A stretch of 64,000 bases of DNA from positions 1,287,501 through 1,351,500 of the forward strand of contig JAQFVV010006451.1 in assembly GCA_028023455.1 (NCBI GenBank). Reading direction: 5' to 3'. Each line of letters starts with the position of its first letter. Positions within the stretch are counted from its first letter, which is position 1. A program made the position numbers and the translations under genes. Below, piece after piece: positions 12,101 through 24,209 of the stretch. Origin of the DNA: Epiperipatus broadwayi. Taxonomy: Eukaryota > Onychophora > Udeonychophora > Euonychophora > Peripatidae. The notes under the pieces are model-generated. The model was not told the DNA's origin. It saw nothing but the letters and a program-made list of their open reading frames with translations, and searched no databases.

Positions 12101-13687
12101 TATTTATATTGAGCTTCTGTTGGGGAAGACATTGTTCTGTAATAAGATATTTAATAATCTTGCTTTAAATCTAACTTAGTTATGTTATAAGCAAAAAAAA
12201 AAATTGATTTTGTTTTACATTCTTATATTTAGATAAGTTTGTAGTTTATAATCAGAATCATGGGATATTTAAAGTTATATATCTTATATGTGATAATATG
12301 TTGGATTGTTTCATCATCTATTACAAATAGACAACACAGATTAGTACCTGTGTGTTATTACTAACAAATTGTTTGCATTTGAAAAGTTTAAAATTTTCTA
12401 TACATTCAACATTTACCGATAGATGATGGAAATAGTCCAATATATTATCACATATAATATACCATCATTACAAACCTTCAGGAAAATACTATGTATCTTA
12501 TATATATATATATATTATACTCGCACTCGTGATATTTTTATTACTTTTATTAAATGTATTGTATAGGTCATACCGTTTTAAGAACACTTTTAAATCCATA
12601 AGCATAATGCCACCTTAACTTTTAATTTGCTTCTGTTTTTGATTGATCAAATATATTCTAAGCTGTAAACGCTGTTCTCGCATTTAGAATTTAAATAGCA
12701 ACACAACGTATTGAAATAATTGCCAGAATTTTTTTTTCTCTTAAAGCTGGTCGGGGAAAATAATACAACTGAATAGTATATGTAAAACATTATAATATTA
12801 ATCTTAATTGAAACTCAAGCACTTGCTTTTCTGATATGTATATTGATTTTTACGTTTTATTTCTTCAACAAATACAATTGACAGGTTAATACTCAACTGC
12901 CGCTAGGAAGAAAAAGATTGACAGAATTGCTTTAAACTACTCAGTTATTAAACTAATTTAATTCTAAAGCAGAAGCATAAATATGATCATGAAAGTCAAA
13001 TACAAGACGTTATTCAGTCTTGACTTACTGGAGGAAATTATCTGATTAATAATAAACATTACAATTTCAAATGGATGAGAAATTGGATGTAAAAAATTGC
13101 TTTACAAATCATTTGTTTTGAAAATTAAATTAATTTGCATTATTGTATTATATATATGTGCGTTATTAGATTATGTACATATACAGTATGTAAGATTATA
13201 CACTATCTTTAACCATCTTTTATTTTAATTAATGACTGATGATCACTAGCCAGGATTATCATTTCAGATATCTCCACCCTTCATCACTGCGCCAAGACCA
13301 AAAGATTATTTTTTTAAAATAACCAGATAGTTATCAATAAGTATATTATTTATTTTAAGGCGAGAATAGGTGTTTCTCTAAAACCATGTATTTGTTGTTT
13401 GTATTATTTTACCTTCTCAATAGCTAACTAAAGAAAGTAATTTATCTATTTTTTTATTTTTAACATTGCAAATAGCACTTTGTTACATTATGGTTGCTCC
13501 CACAAGTTTATATATGATGTTTAGTCATTTTGAGTTAAAAATGATTTCTGGTACTTCATCCTTAAAGGCTTTTTGAGCTTTTTTTTTGTATTTTTTTAAG
13601 CATAAGTAAAATAGACTGCCGTTATATTATAAGCTTATAAAATCCGATTAAGTTAAATAATTTTACTTTTGGGAAATGTATGTATTC
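12101..13687. other. AT-rich sequence, nothing recognised
   Basis: A (TA)n tract lies at 12497-12517. No gene or repeat family seen. Confidence 0.5.
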
Positions 13688-14054
13688 AAGCACAAGTGCG
13701 TGTGCGGCGCAACTGCTCCCAAAAGCTGTTAATACAAATACAAATAGCTAACTAAAAATATTAAAACAGCTGAGCGCTTTCAAAGGATCTTGCCTTCATA
13801 ATCATAGCTTGCTTACGTTTAAAGAGGCTTTATTTATCTCTCGCGACAGCGATGCCATAAACAGGAAGGACACGTGTTTTTCTCTATCAAAAAGATGGAA
13901 TTAACATATTTGCATAAATTTAAACGTAAGCAAGCTATGATTATGAAGGCAAGATCCTTTGAAAGCGCTCAGCTGTTTTAATATTTTTAGTTAGCTATTT
14001 GTATTTGTATTAACAGCTTTTGGGAGCAGTTGCGCCGCACACGCACTTGTGCTT
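13688..14054. mobile_element. Foldback/MITE with perfect 136-bp inverted arms
   Basis: Left arm 13688-13823 and right arm 13919-14054 are exact reverse complements over all 136 bases on visual comparison, with a 95-bp loop at 13824-13918. Arms begin AAGCACAAGTGCGTGTGCGG, much more GC-rich than the surroundings. No open frame. Perfect arms imply recent insertion or ongoing gene conversion. No clear target duplication borders the arms. However, AGCTTATAAAAT occurs both at 13632-13643 and directly after the right arm at 14056-14067, which could mark a larger unit. Confidence 0.85.
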
Positions 14055-15789
14055 GAGCTTATAAAATATACAAGAATAGATTTAATCTGCTATTGTACTA
14101 TATTGTTCTGAGTGGGAGTGTTGGATTTTATTGCACAATAAACAAGATTTAGGCTTATTTTATCAACTTTATTAATTTCAAAAAATAGAGTCACTGAAAA
14201 TATAATAATGACAATTATTAGTTGTATGCCTGTCTGCACTTAAATAATATATAATTCACACTGTTTATCTAATTGATATAATGCAACACATATAATAGGG
14301 ACAAAACAATTAGAATCATAAAGTATAATAAAACATATAAACACATCTTTCACACAAATATTTGATCTCATTTGGTGATGGAATTATCTATAAAATATTA
14401 TGAAGATATGACAACATGATCTAAGTAAAAGTGAATAGAAATCAGACCTTACTTTGTATGAGTATAGTGTAGTGGTATCTCTCGCTCAATTGATGAGTAA
14501 AAATCCTTTGAAAATATATGAATAGTATGAGATAGAGTGGTGTGAGTTTTTGTATGATGGATGATCATAATTTGGTGGAAATGAGGTGAAGAATACACTG
14601 ATGAAATTCATTTGTCCAAAGGGGGATCATAATTTGGTGGAAATGAGGTGAAAAATATGCTGATGAAATTCATTTTTCCAAAGGGAGTTAAAAAGATATA
14701 ATCAGTCCCTTCCTTTAAAATAGTGGTGTATTGTAAAAATAGTGAATGGAAAACATGGAAATAGAGAATCATGTATTCAATAACTCTATGTAATCTGATG
14801 GATAAAGACGGCTCATGAAGCATATGAATAGACAAAGATGACATCCTGAATATATGTTATAATGGATGGCTGTGTATGGTATAATGAAGATGAGGAATAC
14901 ACTGATAAAAACCAAAAAGCATGAAAATTACCTAAGCCTACATATTTCATTACTCAACTAGTATGGTTGTCTGCTAAGACAATACTAATGTTCAACCTTC
15001 GCTTCATAGTTGAGAAAGATCTTGCCTTTTCACCATGTATTAGATTGAAAAATTACATCTATAGCTTTTAAACATCTTTTAGTGACAGCATAAGTATAAA
15101 TTATTTGCGAGATATTATTATAAATTATATTTACTTATAACAAAGAACTTCTCTTTTTCTATAGGGGTTGAAACTATTCTCTCTAATACTCTTCTAGCAT
15201 ATGGTCTTTTTTAATACAGACCCAAATATACAAAATATTGTATATCTACAAGAACAAAATGTCTTTATCAATATAGATCATTTTATTGGGATGTACACTG
15301 ATTACATGTTCACATATATGTAATACCACTTTTAAGGTACATGTTTATATGATAATTTAGTCAAACATTATCACCATATATTTATCTGTTAGTAATTTGC
15401 CACCTAATGAGAATTTTCACAGCTTTATTTTTAAATATGTGTATTCTATTATATATATTTCAATGTAAATTTTAATTTAGAAAAAATTTCATAGATGGCC
15501 AGAAAATTGAAAATTTGATAAGATAAGATGGTGTTACCCCTACCTTGATGACTGTCATGTTTATGTTTCTGACATCACAAAATTTTACAACATTGTTTAA
15601 GGAAAATAATTTAAATAATCAAAAACATATTTATTTGTGAAATTATTACAGTTTAAAATTATCTTTGTATAATAATTGTGCAATAACTATTAAAAATTAG
15701 GAATATAATTATTATCTATCTTGCTGTCTGCTCTGATTATAATCAAATCGGCTAAAAAACCTGTTAAGTTTTAAATTGTCATAGAAAAT
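14055..15789. other. AT-rich sequence with a short local duplication
   Basis: A roughly 58-bp unit (GGATCATAATTTGGTGGAAATGAGGTGAA plus a following GAAATTCATTTGTCCAAAGG-like part) is present twice in tandem at about 14562-14622 and 14623-14685. No gene recognised; the 14608-14844 (-) open frame overlaps this repeat. Confidence 0.55.
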
Positions 15790-17890
15790 TTACTCCCATT
15801 TTAAAGCTTAAAAACTACCATAATATGCTGTCCTCTCTAGAATTATTTTACAAGTAAAAAATAAATAATATTTAAATTTGAAGCTAGAGCAATAGGAGAA
15901 GGTGGACTTTCCAAGGCACTGATTGGTTGTTTCTCATTTTGAACAGAAAGGAGTGCTTGTCAACAATTTTGACAGTTCCAAGTTCTTTGTTTTGATTTTC
16001 AAAGTGAAAATGAATGTTTTAGAGTATTTTTTCGTATTTTTTTTACATATTATACATTATTTTGATAAAATATGCTAAAAATATAATTGTTTTAGAAGAA
16101 TAGTTAAGATTTTAGTAAAAATTCTTTACTTTTACACAAATGTAAATTGTGAAAGAAATCAATGATGTATGCAGCATTTTCTAATAGATTATGAACATTC
16201 TTTTTAGCTTCTACACTATAGAATATATTTATAATTATAAATAGATATTTATTTTTGAAAAAATTTTTGTTCACTTTCATAATCTGACAAATTATTAATT
16301 TACTTTTTACAAACATAGCTAAAACAAATATAATATTAAAAGATGAATATATTTTACTGCTGATTTTGTAATTGACCAATCAAAAGTTTAGAGATTTAAC
16401 TATCTCAACCAATTGGAATTTTTGACAACACAAAGGTTAGTAATTTATTTTAAACAAAAATACTTTATTTTTTAAAAAATGAACAATATATTTTTGGACA
16501 ATGCAAATATACCCTAAAGCTATTTACAAGCTTATCTTCCTACATAATCAATGAAATTATAATAAATAGTATGAAAATATTGTTTATATTGCAATAAATA
16601 TTTTTTTAAAAAATTAACTTTTAAAGCATAATTTGATAGATTTAAGAAAAATATATATATTCATTCAGATTTTAAAACAATTGATAAATAATAAAGATTT
16701 CATTGATTTTGGAAAAAGAAAATAATCTTTTTAAAAAAGATGACATATGAAGCTTTTGTTTTTATTACAAACTCTTTTTTAAAATTTTTTAGAAATAAAA
16801 TATGAATATTTAGAATTTGTTTCAGTAGTAAACAAAAATGTCTATCAAATGAAGCCAAATTTACTATTTCCTAAAAAGTAATAATGGTTTAATCTTAAAC
16901 TTAATGTTGAATGTTTACAGTAACTAAGAAGAGTGGAAAACAACAACTTGCAAGAGGGTGAAAGCTTTATGAAATGCAATAGTAGATTATTATTGAATTC
17001 TATTTATAGCAACACTACCCTTTATAAACACTTTACAGAATTTATGCACACCCTCTATACTTATGTCAATATTATACCCCAAGAAAAAAATTTACTATTG
17101 AATAACTGCAAATAATTAGAATTGTGATGTTTTATTATACAATAATGTATTAAAAATCACATGGGTTATTGTTCACAAATTTACAAAAGTCTGAATACTG
17201 AAACATGCAGGACCCATTAACCTTTAAAGTGCTGATTATTTTAATGGCCAAATGAGGTAAAAGTCAAAACTTTTAATTGGCCAATTTAAAGTCAATTGGC
17301 AATTAACAAACTCAAACATCAAAATATATTCATATTTTAATATTATATTCACTTTAGTTTTGTTTATAAAAAGTATATTAATAATTTGTCAGGTTATGAA
17401 AATGAACAAAAGTTTTTTCAAAAATAAATTGTTATTATTTAAATATATAAATTTTCATTAGCGGAAAATGTAAAACAAAATCTTACCAATCAAAATGTTT
17501 TTGCTAACGACGTGATTTTCTTTGCCAAGTTTAGTTGGAGAAAAAAGCAAATAATTTTTGTTAAAAATCTTAACTATTTTGCCAAAATAATTTTATTTTT
17601 AGCATATTTTATCAAAATAATTTATAATTTGTCAAAAAATACTGTTAAAATGGTCTAAAACATTCGTTTATCATTTTCGAAATAAAACAAAAACAGATCA
17701 TAACTCTTTACTTTTTGGCAGCCATTTTATTTGTTGTCAAAATTTAATAGCCAATCAGATTTAAGAAGAGGTGTTATTTTTTCATTTGTTTGATATATAA
17801 GATCATTTTTATTGATTTTTTACTTGTAAAATAATTCATGAGAGGGCAGCATCTTACAGAACTTTTTTTAATCTTTACAAAGAGCCCAAA
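15790..17890. mobile_element. ~2.1 kb foldback element with long imperfect inverted arms
   Basis: The left arm (about 15790-16480) and right arm (about 17225-17890) are imperfect reverse complements. Clear anchors: ATGCTGTCCTCTC at 15827-15839 versus the complement of GAGAGGGCAGCAT at 17840-17852; TTACAAGTAAAAAAT versus ATTTTTTACTTGTAA; TTTTGATAAAATATGCTAAAA versus its complement near 17600; and GTTCACTTTCATAATCTGAC at 16269-16288 versus GTCAGGTTATGAAAATGAAC at 17388-17407. The centre (16480-17225) is AT-rich without a convincing ORF; the frames at 16104-16379 and 16933-17115 are probably chance. Long inverted arms without a transposase suggest a non-autonomous foldback or MULE-like element. 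Termini and target duplication are not defined. Confidence 0.65.
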
Positions 17891-18557
17891 ATTGTAATCA
17901 TAGTACGAAGAGTGACCAATTTAGAGTGATGTCAAGCTACTTTGCTTTTAAATGAATTGGGCATGCAAAGTGTTAACAACGGACTCAAAGTAGATTAGCT
18001 CAATTGCAGTTAATACCAAATAGAATGCCTAGTTATTATAGTTATAACAAGATTTTAATAATTATCTCATAAAATTAAACCTCTAGCTAGGGGTTCTATT
18101 TTCATTTTTTAAGATCGACTGTTCAGTAAATAAAGTAACATGACAGAATTGCACATTAGAAATTTAGATTCAGTAGTATGCAGAATGTTTGGACAACACA
18201 TTAAAATAAACACATATGTCTGATTTATATTGAAATTAGTATTTGAAACAATTTTTATTCTATATATTTTTAAAAAGTAATTTGGGAGATTTTGTAGATT
18301 TAAGACCAGTGTTTTAGTGATGTTCTACTGTTTATTTACTTGAACATTTTGTAGTTCTTTTTTTAAACAATCACAAAATTTTCCTTAGCATGCATCACCA
18401 ATTCTTGAAAGCGCTAAGCCTGAGATTTAATTTTGCTACTTCTAACTTCACCAATAAGCATTCAAAGTGCAGCATAATTACTTTTTTATCTAATACATAA
18501 AATAAAAACTGTACCCCCCCTCATTTCCAACACAGTTTTTGCATTTTCAATCATAAT
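17891..18557. other. AT-rich sequence, nothing recognised
   Basis: No gene or repeat family seen. Confidence 0.5.
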
Positions 18558-18705
18558 GTTATAAACAATGAGGATTGCCAATTCCTCTAAAAGCTTTATG
18601 ATAAATGCTTAGCCAGAGCCAGCACTTAAAATATCTTTGTCAGGCTCTGGCTAAGCATTAATCATAAAGCTTGTAGAGGAATTGGCAATCCTCATTGTTT
18701 ATAAC
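18558..18705. repeat. 63-bp-arm hairpin (MITE-like)
   Basis: Left arm 18558-18620 and right arm 18643-18705 are reverse complements at about 61 of 63 positions, with a 22-bp loop. Arm text includes AATGAGGATTGCCAATTCC and GCTTAGCCAGAGCC. Transcribed from either strand it would give a very stable long hairpin. ATCATAATGTT occurs just before the left arm (18550-18560) and again at 18757-18767, which may mark the edges of a larger element. Confidence 0.8.
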
Positions 18706-18817
18706 TTACAGCCTTAAGAGATAGGGTCATGTGATATATGACTCTTACTTTGACTATCATAATGTTGTATTGTCTTCAAAATCATTTTTGATTTAAAAAA
18801 AAGGTAATTTTATTTGG

Positions 18818-18850
18818 CAATATATATATATATATATATATATATATTGC

Positions 18851-18885
<35 letters not shown>
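18818..18885. repeat. (AT)n tracts with a palindromic TTGGCAATAT/ATATTGCCAA core
   Basis: Two AT dinucleotide runs separated by TATTGCCAAATATA. The first run is flanked by TTGGCAATATA and its exact complement, so the block is itself a palindrome. Confidence 0.9.
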
Positions 18886-18886
<1 letters not shown>

Positions 18887-19199
18887 AAAAGCAGTATAAG
18901 AAATTTAATTTTTTTAAAAAAAGATTCTCCCATAATACTTTATAATGATTAAACAAAATTAAAATATCTTCATCTGATATGGATTAAATATATATTTAAT
19001 TGTTTACAAAGAAATAAGCAAATCATGAATATTAAAATAAATACAATCCTTAATATTAGTATATATTTTTTAGTTTTGTATGGGTAGCTTATAATCTAAC
19101 TTTTGTTCACTCTCACCACCAAATCAAACTCATTTATGGTGTAAATTTAATTAATAGGTGGTTAAGCATGTATTTTCATTTATGGAGTAAATAAACCCA

Positions 19200-19204
<5 letters not shown>

Positions 19205-19252
<48 letters not shown>
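19205..19252. repeat. (TA)n microsatellite
   Basis: Pure TA alternation of about 47 bases. Confidence 0.95.
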
Positions 19253-19253
<1 letters not shown>

Positions 19254-19599
19254 TGCAACAATTATCCTTTACTATATTAAAGAAATATCATAATAAATTA
19301 GTTTCATTTATCTATTACAAAGATGAAAACCATAATTAAAAAGAAATTGTACTAATATATATGTATGCAAACAATGAATTCAATGTCATTGTATTGTATG
19401 TCATTATACAAGACTTACACTAAGTAAACATAGTAACAACCTAATGTCAAACTAGTCACTAAGTAACCAAATGTGGAAGATGAAAGCATAATACATGCAA
19501 CAAGAAAGTTCACACAGCAATGGAAAAGGAAACAAAATGTGAGTATACTAAACAATGAAAGCTGAGTCCAGTATAAAAACAAACCCAGTTCAATTCCAT

Positions 19600-19905
19600 C
19601 ACCATTAGGGTGGCCTTTGGGCGTTCCATCATCAGATTTTCAATTGGATCGATGGTTGAAGAGTTGGAGTGTGGAGTAGATTGAAGCCTGTCTATTAAAG
19701 TATGATGATTGGCTATCTTAATATATATCTGAGAACTTACAGCATTTATGTGTAGAGATGGTAATCTGGACCAACTGATGATTGCTGGTTTAGCATGAAA
19801 TATGTATATTGGTGATTATTTATCTTTTCAACATATATGTCTTCAAGTATATCAGTGTTATGAGATAGTGTGGAGAGTGGTGGGTCATGTGAAAGTCTGT
19901 GCTCA
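19600..19905 (-). repeat. Interspersed repeat family F, inverted copy
   Basis: Reverse-strand relative of the repeat at 41.23-41.56 kb. Shared blocks in opposite order and complement include TTCCATCATCAGATTTTCAA, TTGAAGCCTGTC, TGGTTTAGCA-TGAAATA, GGTGATTATTTATCTTTT and GAAAGTCTG. There is no coding potential. Class unknown; it could be a non-autonomous DNA element or SINE-like unit. Confidence 0.65.
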
Positions 19906-22900
19906 TATATCCTATATATTACATATATAAACCCAGGTATATAATAAGCCTGTGTGTTTCAGTTGTTTTCAAAGGATGCAAAAGCTGTATAACAACATCT
20001 GAAAATCAAACATTCAAATCTAAGAGAATGTGGATGTCTTATTCTAACACTTCAAATTATTCACTTGATTGTTATAATGCAAATTACAAGAAACTGCAGC
20101 CTATATTTAAACAAAAAGAATTCTAGTAGATTTGTGCAGTTGGATAAAATAATTGAAGTGATTTAAATAAACATTTAAAATAAAAAGGACTGTGCTATTC
20201 TTCAAACATGGATAAAATAACAAAATAGAACGTCATCAGCATAGTTATATATAAATGATGGACATTCTATTCTTATAAAAAATATTAAATAACAAACAGT
20301 GAATTAAGAAAACTTTAATTGTTTATGAACTGCAAAACAATGTACTCCAGCTAATTCAATAGTGTCATAGGGCTAAAGTGTTATCAGTCCTGATCATAAG
20401 AAACATGATGGTTTAATATTCAATTGTGTAATACCTACTGAAATATCAAATGCCCTGTCGTAAATGTCCTGATGGATCTGTGATGAAAACAACAACAGAA
20501 AATGGAAATAACATCATTCCAAATACATTGCTGAGAAGTCTCCATCAGTAATGCATGACTTGCCATGGAAGTATGACCACAACAGCAATGAACTGTTTCT
20601 ATCAGAGACATTAGTTGCCTAATTCATGAACATTATGCAAGATAACTTGAAGAAAGTCTTAATTTGTTGTGCAATCTTTTTTTTATTTTACATATACATT
20701 TGTGGAATTCTGTATTTTTTGTTTATTTATTTCACTTCTGCACTCAGAAACCTAAATTTTTATAACTTGGAAGAGTCCATTGTAGTTTAAGTCAAGAAAG
20801 TACAGGGAGGAAGGTTGTTAAGCTATACAATTCTTTTTTCTCTATTGAATAAAATTTAGGATAACTCTTTTTCTGTAGTGATATAGTATTAGGTATTATC
20901 ATCATCCTTATTACAATATGGAATAAGGTAAGATTTTATTTCATATTTTCCATATTAAAATATGCACTTGATACAGAGCAGAGTTTGTGTTGTTTATTTG
21001 TTTATTTTTTTGTTAACTAATGATTGTTTATATTTGTTTATTGAGTATGAATGACTAAATTTCTTGTAAGAATGTTCTTTTCTAACAAACTTGTACATAG
21101 TTAAGAGGGGTCTTCAAAGAAGATGGAATCTCTTCAGTTGGAATTAGACAATGAAGCTACTGTACACATCTTTATATAATCTTGTTAAATAGTTAATTAG
21201 CTTTGTGATCATTGTAACATTGAATTAATAATTCTTTTCATTACTCTTATCTGATTTGTAACTAGATAATGTCTTTATGTATACCTATCATGGGAAGGAT
21301 TGGAGTAATAAACATATTTAATCATTAATATGGTAGGGATAACTTGACACACACATGTATATAATTATTTTTTTTGTTAAAAGAGTTTTTAAATTTTTAT
21401 TTTGTTTATAAATAAACATTGTTAATTTGATTTTTATTAAATGGTCTCTAGTTTATCAAAGTTATTTATCCATTTGTTCATCAATTCATAATCATACATA
21501 TGTGTGTACACACACACCTTTTATATTTTTATATATTTTTTAAAAGTATAAAAATATAGTAATATGATTAAATGAGTGTGCTTTACTTGACTGGAACCCA
21601 TATATAGGTATTGTAATTGCTATCTAAGGTAAATTCACTCTTGATGAGAGCTGAATGCAACATTCTTCCTCAGTTTCAATTCTGAGGCATATGTGGAATC
21701 CGAAAGATGGGTGAGGTATGGATGAACTAGCTTAAATTGTATCTAAATTTAATTTATAAACATATTCTAGCCCATTGGAGGTGGACATGATCATTGGTTG
21801 GGTACTTCACCATGGCATTCATGGCATCCTACCTAAAGATTTTATGTCTGAATGTAGTTAGATGAATTCCTCCTCTTCTGGTGGAAAACTCGGACTGTCA
21901 CATTTTTGGTGCAGCCTACTGTGGGGCAATAGATCATTGATTTTGTCACAGTTTATTATTTATTATTATTGTTTATTTTCTTTTAATAATTAATTAATAG
22001 TGACATTAGATATAAATAAATGTAAAATGCTGAGTGTTTAAATCTCATTCATACGCATACTAACTTCACATAATTTTTTTCATAAAGCAAAATTATTAAG
22101 AAAAATAAAGAGTTAAGTAATTAGTTGTTGCTTTCTTTTGGTGTTATGCAACTAGAGTAAAATGAAAGTTTGCATAGAAGATGATTTGATAATTATAGAG
22201 AATAAAAAATCAATCTTCACAAATATGATTTAAATTTATTCTATTTGTATTTGTTTAAACTTATTTCATTTTCTCCCTCTATCTACAAATTAATCCCCAT
22301 ATAATTTACTGTTATATATATATATAATACTACGAATTTATCATTTATTTATGAGAATATTAGAATTTACACACACACATATATATATATATATAAATTT
22401 TAGATTGGATGGTTCAATCCTTATAGTGGTTTATGATATCAATAAATGTAATTGTATATATAAAGGCGATAAAAAAGTAGTGACTTTTTTAAATATTCAT
22501 AAAGTTCTGAATTATTTACTAGTAAAGGATAATAAATATCTTAGTCAGTTAAAATTACATATTCCTTTATATAGTTAATTATTTAATGTGCCTTGCAATA
22601 TCTTATAATATATAGTGGTAGAAAATGTTTTAATTTCTTTATTTATTATTATTTTTGCTCATCTTTTTATTTTTATAGCTATTATTTTTTTTGTTTCTTT
22701 CATACTTACAAGGTTAGTATTTTATTTATGGTTAAGATGGCAATGATAATAATAAATACAAAGTAGATAATGAAATTATATGAAAATTACATTAGTAATA
22801 ATGATAATAACATAAAAGGTTGAAATATATAAGGGTGAATTTATTTAGTTTTAAAAAAAAGAAAAAGGAGATTTGTGATTTACATACATGTATTTATTTC

Positions 22901-23747
22901 AATTTATTTTAAATTGTTTATATTTTTTTAATTATCTGTATTATTATTATTTTTATTAACAATACAATATAAAATGTTCAAAAAAAAGTTAAAAAGCATT
23001 ATTATCAACATACAAATGAATCAACAAGAATTGAACTGAATATTACTTGAGGGAATATAAATCTAAAATATTATGAAAATCAATGACCCAATAAAAGAAA
23101 AGTGACAATGAAGTTCGTGTTTTGACATTTATTACCTTTTCTGCATATGAAAGAATAGCAAATTTTTGCTCTTGCTAATTTTACCTATTCATCTAAAAAT
23201 AAAAATAAAATTCTATTTGAATAAAACATGGATCAAAAAATATATGAATAGAGAAAACCAACTATCTGAGGTCTTAATTCCTATTGTCTATATATCAAAT
23301 GAAGGATCATTAATTGCTTGCATCTGTAAAAATAAAAATTGTTTTAGCAACTAGCTGTCCCTCCCTGAAGAAAGAAAACAACACTGTGATTGGAGAACAT
23401 TTCAAATAATTCTGACTACTTTTGTCAGTCTATCTCAGCATTATGTACAGAAATAATATTTCAAAATCAACTTAAACCATTAAAAAATCCACATGTTCAT
23501 TAATAAAAGACCATTAGTCATAATAATAGGTCAAGACATGATCAAACAGAGAATCTTCAAATAACTGTTTATTTTATTAATGAAAATATATATGAGGTCA
23601 ATCAAGTATAATTAATGTTTCAGGTTGGTATGTATATTATTTGATATTTATTTTGTAATTTTTAAGTATTTCATAAAAGATGAGAGCTCCTTAAGTGGTA
23701 TTATTGTTATTTTTTAAAATTATAATGCACACACCTATAACTATCAA
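19906..23747. other. AT-rich sequence, nothing recognised
   Basis: Open frames at 19899-20126, 22351-22578 and 23166-23354 have no recognisable features. Small (TA)n and (CA)n tracts occur at 22314-22326 and 22371-22395. Confidence 0.5.
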
Positions 23748-23899
23748 ATAGCATGTGTGTATAATATAATGTATTAGACAAACTATTATCAGAATTTGTG
23801 TTAATGTGAAGACTAATGTAAATAGCATAGGTATATAATATAATACAGACATATTAGGTGGATTATTGTTAGCATTTGTGTTAATATGATGACTAATGT
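23748..23899 (+). repeat. Two-copy tandem duplication, unit about 75 bp
   Basis: AATAGCAT...TATAATATAAT...ATTTGTGTTAAT...GACTAATGT occurs twice back to back, at 23748-23819 and 23820-23899, with substitutions. The open frame at 23691-23927 (-) is produced by this repeat. Confidence 0.8.
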
Positions 23900-24209
23900 A
23901 AACATTAAAAAAAGGAAAAACTGACATGATTATTATTATTGAAATACAGATATATATGTTTTTACTTGTGTATAACTTGCGGACATTCCGTAATTATAAG
24001 ATACATTTAAAGATTAAGTTCACTATTATAATATTTTATATGTGAGTATATATGTGTGTAGTCATTTATCAATGTCATGTTTATGAGTACTTATTATAAA
24101 AAGATACCTTTCACACCTACTAAAATGTGATGATAAACATCCTATTAGACGTTATGAAGCTAAACACAATATAAATAAATGTAGTAGAGCTTTTTCCATA
24201 ATCAAAGAA
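23900..24209. other. AT-rich sequence upstream of LINE
   Basis: Nothing recognised. The boundary with the LINE copy is approximate. Confidence 0.4.
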
